Positions 34,290 through 43,893 of a stretch of DNA of 64,000 nucleotides are shown here, in pieces. Each line of letters begins with the position of its first letter. The stretch's first letter is position 1. The notes below the pieces were generated by a model. That model was given only the letters and a program-made list of their open reading frames with translations. It made no database searches and had not been told where the DNA came from. Origin of the DNA: CAVRUZ01 sp963724495 (GTDB taxonomy: Bacteria > Actinomycetota > Actinomycetes > Propionibacteriales > DAIQRJ01); NCBI GenBank assembly GCA_963724495.1, contig CAVRUZ010000006.1:434001-498000 (forward strand). The letters run 5' to 3'. Both the position numbers and the translations under genes were made by a program.

Positions 34290-35405
34290 TCAGTGCCGGG
34301 CCACCAGCGACCAGGCCCGCTGGTTGTAGTAGTCCGTGAAGCCGTAGTTCTGCTTCAGCATGCTGCTGATGCGCACGAACTCCGGGGTGAGGCCGTGCTC
34401 GACGAAGCGGGCGCGGATCCGGTCAACGCTCAAGACGTTCACGTGGTAGGAGCGCCGCGGGGTCACCTGGTGGTCGGGAATGTCGCTCATCAAGAAGAAG
34501 ATGATGATCACGCCTTTGCGGCTGACCCGGCACAACTCGTCGATCGCCCGGTTGAACGCCTGCGGCGACAGGTGCTCGAGCAGATCGCTCGCCATCGCCC
34601 AGTCGTAGGAATTGTCGGCAACGTCGATGTCCTGGACATCCCCGCGTCGGAAATCGACGCCAGGGAACATCTCGGTGGCGTTGGCGACATTGGCCTCGGT
34701 CAGGTCGAACCCGGTGTAGTCCAGGTGCGACGCCAGGCCGTACGCGGCGAACGCACGGTAGTCGTTGGCGGAGCCACAGGCCGCCTCGATCAGGGACAGC
34801 CGAGCAGCCGGGGGCGTGGCCAGCACCTGACGCCATTGGCCCGCGAAGCGGTCCTGGTCTCCGATCGCAGCTGAGATCTCGCCCTCCCAGATCTTGCGCC
34901 GCTTGACCTCCGCCCACGTCAGACCTGTCTCCTTGGGGAGAGCCTTCTGCCGCCGCCTCAGGAACTGGTTGGTGTCGGAGGCCCACTGCAGCTCCTCCGC
35001 CATGAGCCCGGCGAACTGATCGCCGTAGAGCTCTCGGATGAAGTGGTGCCTGGCGAGCACGCTCTGGACGTTGATCAGCGGGTTCTGGAGGCTCGAGACC
35101 AGGTAGCCCTTGAGGGTGGAGGCGGCGCTTCGCTCCCAGGACTGCGTCAGGAGCCTGCGCTCGATCCGGCGCTCGACCGGGCCGCCGATCACGCTGCCGA
35201 CACGGCGCGCGACCCTGGCGTTGCGCTCCCTCCTGCGGAGCATCTCCGCCTTCCTGGCGGCGGCCTGAGCGCGAGTTTCCTTCCCGGTCGGCTCGCCGAT
35301 CTCGCTCACCTTGATCAGCGCTCTACCCACGCGGCGAGTTCCTCTGCGGGCGAACGTGATAACGCGATTCTCGCTGCTACGGGCGGTGCTGGTCGACCAC
35401 AGCAT
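34290..35405 (-). CDS. Class I SAM-dependent methyltransferase
   Basis: 371 residues. ATG 35405 has a perfect GGAGGAGGT ribosome-binding site. The first 150 residues are basic and helical (RAQAAARKAEMLRRRERNAR) and may bind a polyanion or sit near the membrane. The methyltransferase core starts near residue 215: SLIEAACGSANDYRAFAAYG (degenerate motif I), YTGFDLTEANVANATEMF (motif II), DVADNSYDWAMASDLLEHLS and RKGVIIIFFLMSDIPDH. The target is not predictable. Confidence 0.8.
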   Translation of the reverse strand: MLWSTSTARSSENRVITFARRGTRRVGRALIKVSEIGEPTGKETRAQAAARKAEMLRRRERNARVARRVGSVIGGPVERRIERRLLTQSWERSAASTLKGYLVSSLQNPLINVQSVLARHHFIRELYGDQFAGLMAEELQWASDTNQFLRRRQKALPKETGLTWAEVKRRKIWEGEISAAIGDQDRFAGQWRQVLATPPAARLSLIEAACGSANDYRAFAAYGLASHLDYTGFDLTEANVANATEMFPGVDFRRGDVQDIDVADNSYDWAMASDLLEHLSPQAFNRAIDELCRVSRKGVIIIFFLMSDIPDHQVTPRRSYHVNVLSVDRIRARFVEHGLTPEFVRISSMLKQNYGFTDYYNQRAWSLVARH

Positions 35406-35466
35406 GTTGACCTCCTCCGGGCGGACAATGGCTGGCACCCTAACCCGAAGCAGGCGGTCGAGCGGG

Positions 35467-35494
35467 CACTGTCCGATTAGCAGAGTCCGACTAG
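35467..35494. repeat. 14-bp imperfect tandem duplication at the DinB-type gene stop
   Basis: CACTGTCCGATTAG (35467-35480) is followed directly by CAGAGTCCGACTAG (35481-35494), 11 of 14 bases identical. On the minus strand the second unit carries the TAG stop (35491-35493). It is weaker than the other stop-codon repeats and could be chance. Confidence 0.5.
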
Positions 35495-36298
35495 TTGATG
35501 CCCTGCGCGAAGACCTGACGGAGTTCGTCGAGCGAACCTTCATCACCGTCGAACTCGATGGCCTCGTCGTCGGCCCGATGCCACAGCCACGCGTCGAGGT
35601 CTGCAGCGGTGCTCGAGATCGTTGCTCGCACGTCGGAGCCGTCGTCCACGTCGGCGATGTGGATGTCGGGCTCCTCGACGTGCCCGCCGTCCGGGTCGTC
35701 GCCGGTGAAGGTGGCCATCGTTACCAGCCAGCTGTTCCCGGTGTCGGTGCTCCGCAGGCGGATGGTGCGCCCGGGGATCGGCGTGATCGTGCCCCACGGC
35801 GGGCAGCCGCCGTACATGATCCGCAGGACCTCGTCGACACCGTCTGCGCTGAGCGCGGCTGGCAGCCGGGTCGGCGTTCCCGCCACCTGCTCCGCGTCGA
35901 CCCGGTGGATGAGCGCCTCGTGCGCCTGCCGCCGGTAGGTGAACCCGACCGACTGCTCGTTCGACCAGGTCCAGGCCGGCGTCTCTGGTGCGGTGGACCG
36001 CAACGCCTGCAGGAGCAGGTCGCTGTTCTCGCGGACCAGCGACACGCAGTCGGCAAACGTCTCCGGTCGCGCGCGGTGCCTCGATGGCCTCCACCTGTTC
36101 GCCGTCCGCCAGCCGCCGGCTGACGACCTGGGTCCAGAAGTGCTGCACCTCGGTCAGGTGGTACGCGAGGTCGAAGGCGGTCCACTCCGGGCAGGCAGGG
36201 ACCGTCGCCTCTTGGTCGGCGCCCTCCAGGACGTCGGCGAAACGGGCGGAGTCGGCCTCGAGATGGTCGAGGTACACGTCGAAGGGCAGTCGGGTCAT
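35491..36298 (-). pseudogene. DinB/maleylpyruvate-isomerase-type (TIGR03083) protein, frameshifted
   Basis: The N-terminal part reads from ATG 36298: MTRLPFDVYLDHLEADSARF, PACPEWTAFDLAYHLTEVQH (His of the metal site) and FWTQVV. Near 36066-36075, in a CGCGCGCG run, the family sequence jumps one frame and continues as PETFADCVSLVRENSDLLLQ and FTYRRQAHEALIHRVDAEQV to the TAG at 35491. Rejoined, it is about 269 residues, normal for actinobacterial maleylpyruvate-isomerase-N proteins, which use mycothiol or bind metal. The position in an alternating GC run makes an assembly indel likely. Confidence 0.8.
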
Positions 36299-36352
36299 GG
36301 CGGCATCCTGGCAGCAGCCGACGACGTCGTGCGCAACGTGCGCTGAACAGAA

Positions 36353-36388
36353 CGGGCCCGGTGGGAGTTCGTGCTCCCGCCGGGCCCG
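36353..36388. terminator. Strong terminator downstream of clpC
   Basis: A 15-bp stem, CGGGCCCGGTGGGAG (36353-36367) with CTCCCGCCGGGCCCG (36374-36388), has one G-T pair and a 6-nt loop. On the minus strand it is followed by TTCTGTT. It lies 20 bp past the clpC stop, so it should end clpC transcription. Confidence 0.85.
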
Positions 36389-36408
36389 CCCAGGTCGAAC
36401 TGCCGGAA

Positions 36409-38925
<2,517 letters not shown>

Positions 38926-39083
38926 GTGCGACTCCTTGGCTACGTCGGACACCCGATGGTCAATCGTAGCCGCGGCCATCGACGCCTACCGGGTCGAAGA
39001 ACTCGGCCGGGAGGCGCGCAACGGCGCCGATCACGCCTTCGGGAGTCGTGTACCCGACCCAACCACGCAGGTCAGCGCGGTGT

Positions 39084-39106
39084 TCCCGCTACAGCCGCCA
39101 GCGGGA
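39084..39106 (-). terminator. Hairpin downstream of lsr2
   Basis: TCCCGCT (39084-39090) and AGCGGGA (39100-39106) form a 7-bp stem with a 9-nt loop, 34 bp past the lsr2 stop on the minus strand. No T-run follows, so it may only partly separate lsr2 from clpC. Confidence 0.4.
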
Positions 39107-39109
39107 GCG

Positions 39110-39127
39110 TGTTCGCTGATCGCGTAA
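39110..39127. promoter_or_regulatory. ClgR-box-like operator upstream of clpC
   Basis: TGTTCGCTGATCGCGTAA contains the CGC-N5-GCG dyad flanked by A/T that is typical of ClgR sites known before clp genes in Streptomyces and corynebacteria. It lies about 185 bp before the clpC start, in the lsr2-clpC gap. Two positions of the published-type consensus do not fit, so it is a candidate only. Confidence 0.4.
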
Positions 39128-39139
39128 TCGCTCGCGGAC

Positions 39140-39466
39140 CTACTTGCGCTTGTCGGCCTTCTTGTACGCCTCGAGGATGTCTGCGGAGATGCGGCCGCGG
39201 TCGGAGACCTCGTAGCCCTTCGACTTCGCCCACGCACGGATCGCGGCGGTGTCGACGCTGCTGCGGCCGCTGGCCGACCTGGCCTGACGGCGGCCGCTCC
39301 GGCGGGCGGATGCGGTGTAGAGCGACAGCGCGTCGCGCAGTTTCTTTGCGTTCTTGTCGGACAGGTCGATTTCATATGTCGACCCGTCGAGGCCGAACGT
39401 CACGGTCTCGTGCGCCTCGGAGCCGTCGAGGTCGTCCACGAGGACGATGTTTACCTGCTGTGCCAC
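39140..39466 (-). CDS. lsr2: Lsr2-family nucleoid-associated protein
   Basis: 108 residues from GTG 39466 (AAAGGA ribosome-binding site). N-terminal dimerisation part MAQQVNIVLVDDLDGSEA with TVTFGLDGSTYEIDLSDKNA; basic linker (SARRSGRRQARSASGRSS); C-terminal DNA-binding domain TAAIRAWAKSKGYEVSDRGR, whose RGR inserts in the minor groove of AT-rich DNA. Lsr2 is the actinobacterial H-NS-like silencer of foreign DNA. Its position between lysS and clpC is standard in actinobacteria. Confidence 0.97.
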   Translation of the reverse strand: MAQQVNIVLVDDLDGSEAHETVTFGLDGSTYEIDLSDKNAKKLRDALSLYTASARRSGRRQARSASGRSSVDTAAIRAWAKSKGYEVSDRGRISADILEAYKKADKRK

Positions 39467-39493
39467 GTCGTTTCCTTTCGAAAATGCCTCATT

Positions 39494-39523
39494 GTGCTAC
39501 TGCCCACACGGGCTTGGCGTCAA
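39494..39523 (-). promoter_or_regulatory. Putative lsr2 promoter
   Basis: On the minus strand TTGACG (39518-39523) and TAGCAC (39494-39499) are 18 bp apart, giving a start near 39487 and a 5' leader of about 20 nt before the GTG at 39466. The surrounding DNA is clearly more AT-rich than the window average, which would also allow Lsr2 to bind its own promoter. Confidence 0.5.
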
Positions 39524-39851
39524 TCAATCAGTTCTACCCACGGGTGCATGGGGGAGAAATGTGCTCGTGGCGCGAGTGTAACCAATTACCGCCACTTTCG
39601 CCGCCATCCGAGAGGTTCTCAGTGATTCGTGATCACGATCACTTCGAAACCCGGCGCAGCCGGCCAATTGGCAGCACCGCAGATCATGGCAACACCGCAG
39701 ATCGCACTCGTTCGCCTTGCCAATGCGCCCCGCACCGATTGGCGCGTTGTCGATTGCAGCGAGGGCCCCGGACCCGAACCAATCGGAGGACAAGGCGTGA
39801 GATACCTTGGCCGCCCATCCCCCGAGGTGACCACGAGTGACCGGAACAGTT
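39524..39851. other. Intergenic region between lsr2 and the SDR gene
   Basis: About 330 bp without a supported gene, relatively AT-rich in its first 150 bp. It contains a 10-bp perfect palindrome GCCAATTGGC (39663-39672) and an 18-bp imperfect tandem duplication starting GGCAGCACCGCAGATC (39670-39687, then 39688-39705, 15 of 18 identical). Several further CCAAT/ATTGG blocks occur up to 39784. These could be operator sites for divergent lsr2 and SDR transcription. No clear plus-strand promoter was found. Confidence 0.5.
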
Positions 39852-39901
39852 GCATGACTCTCAACGAGGACGGCGCATGACCCTCAACCAGGACAACGCA
39901 T
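39852..39901 (+). repeat. 23-bp tandem duplication carrying the SDR start codon
   Basis: The 23-bp unit at 39852-39874 (starting GCATGACTCTCAACGAGG) is repeated at 39875-39897 (starting GCATGACCCTCAACCAGG), 19 of 23 identical, with GCAT following. Each copy has an ATG. The upstream copy forms an 8-codon frame, MTLNEDGA, at 39854-39880, whose TGA overlaps the ATG of the SDR gene (ATGA). Confidence 0.85.
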
Positions 39902-40653
39902 CCGGCGAGCTTTCCGGTCTGTCGGCACTCGTCACCGGTGGTGCCTCCGGCATCGGTAAGGCCGCGGCTGCCGAGTTGGCGCGACGCGGTGCCAACGTGG
40001 CGGTCCTCGATCGTGACGTTTCGACCGCTGAAGACGGGGTACTCGCATTGGTCGCCGACGTCACTGATGATCGTTCGGTGCGCGCGGCCGTTGCCGAGGC
40101 TGTCGACAAACTCGGCGGTCTCGACATTCTGGTGAACAACGCAGCGATCGCCGCCACCGGAACCGTTGAAGACAACGAGGACGCAGAGTGGCTGCGTGTT
40201 CTCGACGTGAACGTCCTCGGAATCGTCCGGATGACCCGAGCAGCGCTGCCCGCTCTGCGCGAAAGCAAGCACGCGGTTGTCGTGAACACGTGCTCGGTCG
40301 CCGCCACCGCCGGACTGCAGCAACGTGCGGTCTATTCGGCAACCAAAGGCGCCGTGCTCGCCCTGACGATGGCGATGGCTGCCGATCATCTGGCCGACAA
40401 GATCCGGGTGAACTGTGTCAACCCTGGCACTGCCGACACCCCGTGGGTTGCCCGGAACATCGCCGCGTCACCCGATCCCGAAGCCGAGCGCGCGGCATTG
40501 GTGGCGCGCCAGCCGATGGGCCGGCTGGTCACCGCTGAAGAGGTCGGCTACGCGATCGCCTACCTGGCCAGCCCGCTGGCCGCGTCCACCACGGCGACCG
40601 CACTGAACGTCGACGGCGGCATGCAGAACCTGCGCATGCGGCCGGTGGACTGA
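39877..40653 (+). CDS. Short-chain dehydrogenase/reductase (SDR)
   Basis: 258 residues, classical SDR. Cofactor motif ALVTGGASGIGKAAAAELA (TGxxxGIG), LVNNAAIAATG (NNAG-type), catalytic Ser in VVVNTCSVAATAGLQQ, Tyr/Lys in YSATKGAVLAL and VNCVNPGTADTPWV. The end GGMQN matches SDRs that oxidise small alcohols or 3-oxo compounds with NAD(H). The upstream copy of its duplicated start may give a small coupled peptide. It is on the opposite strand to the lsr2-lysS block and ends 4 bp from the convergent lysS stop. Confidence 0.92.
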   Translation: MTLNQDNASGELSGLSALVTGGASGIGKAAAAELARRGANVAVLDRDVSTAEDGVLALVADVTDDRSVRAAVAEAVDKLGGLDILVNNAAIAATGTVEDNEDAEWLRVLDVNVLGIVRMTRAALPALRESKHAVVVNTCSVAATAGLQQRAVYSATKGAVLALTMAMAADHLADKIRVNCVNPGTADTPWVARNIAASPDPEAERAALVARQPMGRLVTAEEVGYAIAYLASPLAASTTATALNVDGGMQNLRMRPVD

Positions 40654-40657
40654 GTTT

Positions 40658-42163
40658 CTATTCCGCCCGTACGGCCGGGAACAGGATCGTCTCGCGCACC
40701 GAGCCAACGCCGGTGAGCAGCATGATCAATCGGTCGAGGCCCATGCCCATCCCGCCTGCCGGCGGCATCCCGTACTCGAGGGCGCGCAGGAAGTCCTCGT
40801 CGAGCTCCATCGCCTCCACGTCCCCCGCTGCCGCAGCTGCCGCCTGCTCGAGGAATCGCTGGCGCTGGATCACCGGGTCGGCGAGCTCGGAATAGGCCGG
40901 GGCGAGTTCGGTGCCGGCGGCGATCAGGTCGAACGCCTCCGCGAGCCGTGGTTCCCCTGGCTTGGGCCGGGCAAGCGGCCGGACCTCCGCCGGGTAGTCG
41001 CAGACGAAGGTCGGACGCATCAACGTGTGCTCGACAAGCTTCTCGAACAGCTCGAGGACGATGTCGCCGGCCGACCAGCCGGGCTGGAGGTGCACACCCC
41101 GTTCGTCCGCAAGCGCCCGGAGCGTCCCGACGTCGGTCTCCAGCGTGACCTCCTGCTGCACCGCGTCGGAGACGGCGTCGTGGATCGGCAGCCAGGTCCA
41201 GTCCGCCGCCAGGTCGATCTCACCGCCGTGGGCGTCCGAAACGACCGCGCCGTCGGTCACCGCGGCCGCGTCGATCACCAGATCCCGGATCAGCGCCGCC
41301 ATCGTCTGCATGTCGCCGAGAGCCTCGTAGGCCTCCAGCTCGGTGAACTCCGCCGAGTGGGTGGAGTCGAGGCCCTCGTTCCGGAAGACCCGGCCGATCT
41401 CGTACACCTTGTGCACGCCGCCGACGACCGCCCGCTTCAGCGCCAGTTCGAGGTTGGTGCGCAGGTACACGGTCGAGTCGAGCGCATTGAAGTGGGAGAC
41501 GAACGGCTTGGCAGCACCGCCGTGGATCAGGCCGAACGTCGGCGTCTCCACCTCGAGGTAGCCGTGTCGCTTGAGGGTGGCCCTGACCGACTCGGTGATC
41601 GAGGCGCGGTGCCGCACCATCCGGCGCGCCTCGGGCCGCACGATCAGGTCGACATAGCGCTGCCGCACCCGGGCCTGCTCCGACAGCGGCCGGTGGGCCA
41701 CCGGGAGCGGGCGGAGGGCCTTGCTCACCATCTCCCAGGCGGTCGCCTGTACCGACAGCTCGCCCCGCCTGGAGCTGATGACCTCACCGGTGACGCCGAT
41801 GATGTCGCCCAGGTCGACAAGCGCCTTGAAGTCCGCAAGCCGTTGCTCGCCGAGGACCGCGAGCGAGAACATCGCCTGCACTTCCGACCCGTCGCCGTCT
41901 CGAAGCTTGGCGAAGCACAACTTCCCGGTGACGCGGACGAAGATCACCCGCCCGACCACCGTCACGGTGTCGCCCGACTGCTCGTCGGCGGTGAGGTGGC
42001 CGTAGCGGGCCCGCAGGTCGGCGATGCCGTGGGTGGGGCGGGCATCGATCTCGTAGGGGTTGTCGCCCCGCGCGAGGAACGCGTGCCGCTTCTCCCGCCG
42101 GACCCGCATCTGCTCGGGCAGGTCCTCGACCTGGCCGTCGTCGGCGTCCGGGGTGTCGGTCAT
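40658..42163 (-). CDS. lysS: Lysyl-tRNA synthetase, class II
   Basis: 501 residues from ATG 42163 (an in-frame TTG lies 9 nt upstream). N-terminal OB-fold tRNA-binding domain (VTVVGRVIFVRVTGKLCFAK), class II motif 2 YEIGRVFRNEGLDSTHSAEF and motif 3 GMGMGLDRLIMLLTGVGSVR. HGGAAKPFVSHFNALDSTVY is the LysRS active-site loop. Charges tRNA-Lys. It is next to lsr2 and clpC as in other actinobacteria, with an SDR gene inserted on the opposite strand. Confidence 0.96.
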   Translation of the reverse strand: MTDTPDADDGQVEDLPEQMRVRREKRHAFLARGDNPYEIDARPTHGIADLRARYGHLTADEQSGDTVTVVGRVIFVRVTGKLCFAKLRDGDGSEVQAMFSLAVLGEQRLADFKALVDLGDIIGVTGEVISSRRGELSVQATAWEMVSKALRPLPVAHRPLSEQARVRQRYVDLIVRPEARRMVRHRASITESVRATLKRHGYLEVETPTFGLIHGGAAKPFVSHFNALDSTVYLRTNLELALKRAVVGGVHKVYEIGRVFRNEGLDSTHSAEFTELEAYEALGDMQTMAALIRDLVIDAAAVTDGAVVSDAHGGEIDLAADWTWLPIHDAVSDAVQQEVTLETDVGTLRALADERGVHLQPGWSAGDIVLELFEKLVEHTLMRPTFVCDYPAEVRPLARPKPGEPRLAEAFDLIAAGTELAPAYSELADPVIQRQRFLEQAAAAAAGDVEAMELDEDFLRALEYGMPPAGGMGMGLDRLIMLLTGVGSVRETILFPAVRAE

Positions 42164-42230
42164 GGTCGGCAAGGCTAGCCACCCTGGCCGGTGCGGCCGG
42201 ACCGCCGGACGCCTGTCCAGCCAGTCGCGG

Positions 42231-42950
42231 CTAGCTGCCCAAGACCTCGGTCAGGCCGGAGGCCACCGAGCTGCTGCTTGACTTCTGCTGCACCTGGCGC
42301 CCCTCCGAGGGCTGCACCACCACGAAACCCGGGCCGGAGAAGGCGTACTGGATCGCCTCGCCCGAGCCGCCCCGCAGCATCGACTTCATGTTCATCGAGT
42401 TCACCACCTGTGGAACCAGGTTGGCCGACCAGCACACGGCCGCATTCACGTCTACGTACGTGGGCTCTCGGGAACAGTCCAGGAGCATCGGGTCGCCGTC
42501 GGAGGTGAGCGCGACCTGGCCGGTGCCCGAAAGGATGGTGTTGAACAACCCGCCGGAGATCATCCCGGCGCCCCTGGTGCGCTTGATGTCCCAGGACAGG
42601 GCTGCATCGAAGGCCAGCAGGTTCCGCCCGTTCACGCTCAGGGCGTCACCCTCGAGGCTGACCAGGAAGATCTCGCTCGCGGTATCGGCGAAGAAGACCT
42701 CGCCGTTGCCGGAGACGCGCATCAGCCGGTTGTCCTCGCTGGTGACGATCTTCTTCATCATCCGGCCGACGCTGCCCGCACCCTCGTGATGGAACTTGAC
42801 CGAACCCTGGAACGCGACCATGGCCCCCTTGGTCGCAAGCACGTCGGCGCCCAACGTCACCTTCAGCATCCGCTTGCTCTGCAGGACGAATCGCTCGTCG
42901 GTGGAAACCTCTTGATGGCGAACGTCGAACAGGTCGCTGCGCATGCCCAT
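42231..42950 (-). CDS. AIM24 family protein
   Basis: 239 residues, TRAP-like beta-barrel (DUF124/AIM24) fold: RMLKVTLGADVLATKGAMVA, FQGSVKFHHEGAGS, VFFADTASEIFLVSLEGD, GGLFNTILSGTGQVALTSDG and VNSMNMKSMLRGGSGEAIQY. Members form ring-like oligomers; their function in bacteria is unknown. It ends 67 bp before lysS and starts 52 bp after nadC. In many actinobacteria a type III pantothenate kinase gene (coaX) occupies about this place, but none is present here. Confidence 0.85.
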   Translation of the reverse strand: MGMRSDLFDVRHQEVSTDERFVLQSKRMLKVTLGADVLATKGAMVAFQGSVKFHHEGAGSVGRMMKKIVTSEDNRLMRVSGNGEVFFADTASEIFLVSLEGDALSVNGRNLLAFDAALSWDIKRTRGAGMISGGLFNTILSGTGQVALTSDGDPMLLDCSREPTYVDVNAAVCWSANLVPQVVNSMNMKSMLRGGSGEAIQYAFSGPGFVVVQPSEGRQVQQKSSSSSVASGLTEVLGS

Positions 42951-43002
42951 CAGACTGCCAGACGGCCGAACGAGCGGCCCGACGACGAGTCGGCCCGAGG
43001 GC

Positions 43003-43893
43003 TCAGCCCCGCAGGTCCAGCGAGACGTCGAGATTGGGCGCCGAATGTGTCAGCGCGCCAACAGAGATGAAGTCGACGCCCGACTCGGCGATCGCTCGCA
43101 CCGAGTCGAGGGTGATGCCACCACTTGCCTCGAGGTCTGCCCGGTCACCGACGGCCGCGACGCACTCGGCCATCTGCTCCGGAGTCATGTTGTCGAGCAG
43201 CAGGCGATCGGCACCGGCGTCGACGGCTTCCCTGGCCATGGCGAGAGAGGTCACCTCGATCTCGATCGGCACCCCGGCCGCCGCCGCCCGCACGCGTTCC
43301 ATCGCCGATCGCACGCCGCCCGCGGCAAGCACGTGGTTGTCCTTGATCAGGGCCATGTCCGAGAGCGACATCCGGTGGTTGGTCCCGCCACCACAGCGCA
43401 CCGCGTACTTCTCGAGGGCGCGCAGCAGCGGGGTTGTCTTCCGGGTGTCGAGGATCACCGCATCGGTGCCGGCGACGGCGTCGACGAACCTGCGGGTGAG
43501 CGTCGCGACGCCGGACAGGTGACGGACGAAGTTGAGGGCGACCCGTTCCGCCGTCAGCAGGCGGTAGGTCGGGCCGGAGACCGTGAGGACGACCGTGCCC
43601 GGCGCTACCTGTTGTCCCTCCAGCGATCCGGCTGCGACGGTCAGATCGCCGGATCCGACGTGCCAGAAGGCGATCTCGGCCACCAGCAGGCCGGCGACCA
43701 CGCCGGCCTCCTTCACCAGGAGGTCGCCCGTGTCCGTGCGCTCCGGTCCGATCGTGGCCGTGGTGGTCACGTCCGCGCCGCCGCCGAGGTCCTCCAGGAC
43801 GGCTGCCCACACCAGCTGCGACAGCGACTCCGGCTCGAGTCCGGCGGCGGAGATCCGGCTCGAGAGATGCAGGGGAAGCGGCGCCGACGTCAC
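43003..43893 (-). CDS. nadC: Nicotinate-nucleotide pyrophosphorylase (carboxylating)
   Basis: 296 residues. Converts quinolinate and PRPP to nicotinate mononucleotide in NAD synthesis. Motifs: EDLGGGADVTTTATIG, LNFVRHLSGVATLTRRFVDA, ILDTRKTTPLLRALEKYAVR (substrate Arg/Lys), GGGTNHRMSLSDMALIKDNH and LLLDNMTPEQM. The GTG at 43893 overlaps the nadB stop (GTGA), so the two are translationally coupled. Confidence 0.96.
   Translation of the reverse strand: MTSAPLPLHLSSRISAAGLEPESLSQLVWAAVLEDLGGGADVTTTATIGPERTDTGDLLVKEAGVVAGLLVAEIAFWHVGSGDLTVAAGSLEGQQVAPGTVVLTVSGPTYRLLTAERVALNFVRHLSGVATLTRRFVDAVAGTDAVILDTRKTTPLLRALEKYAVRCGGGTNHRMSLSDMALIKDNHVLAAGGVRSAMERVRAAAAGVPIEIEVTSLAMAREAVDAGADRLLLDNMTPEQMAECVAAVGDRADLEASGGITLDSVRAIAESGVDFISVGALTHSAPNLDVSLDLRG

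Noticed and set aside
42164..42230. T-box or riboswitch before lysS
   Set aside because: The gap is only 67 bp, with no T-box sequence or hairpin set; lysS is probably read through from AIM24.
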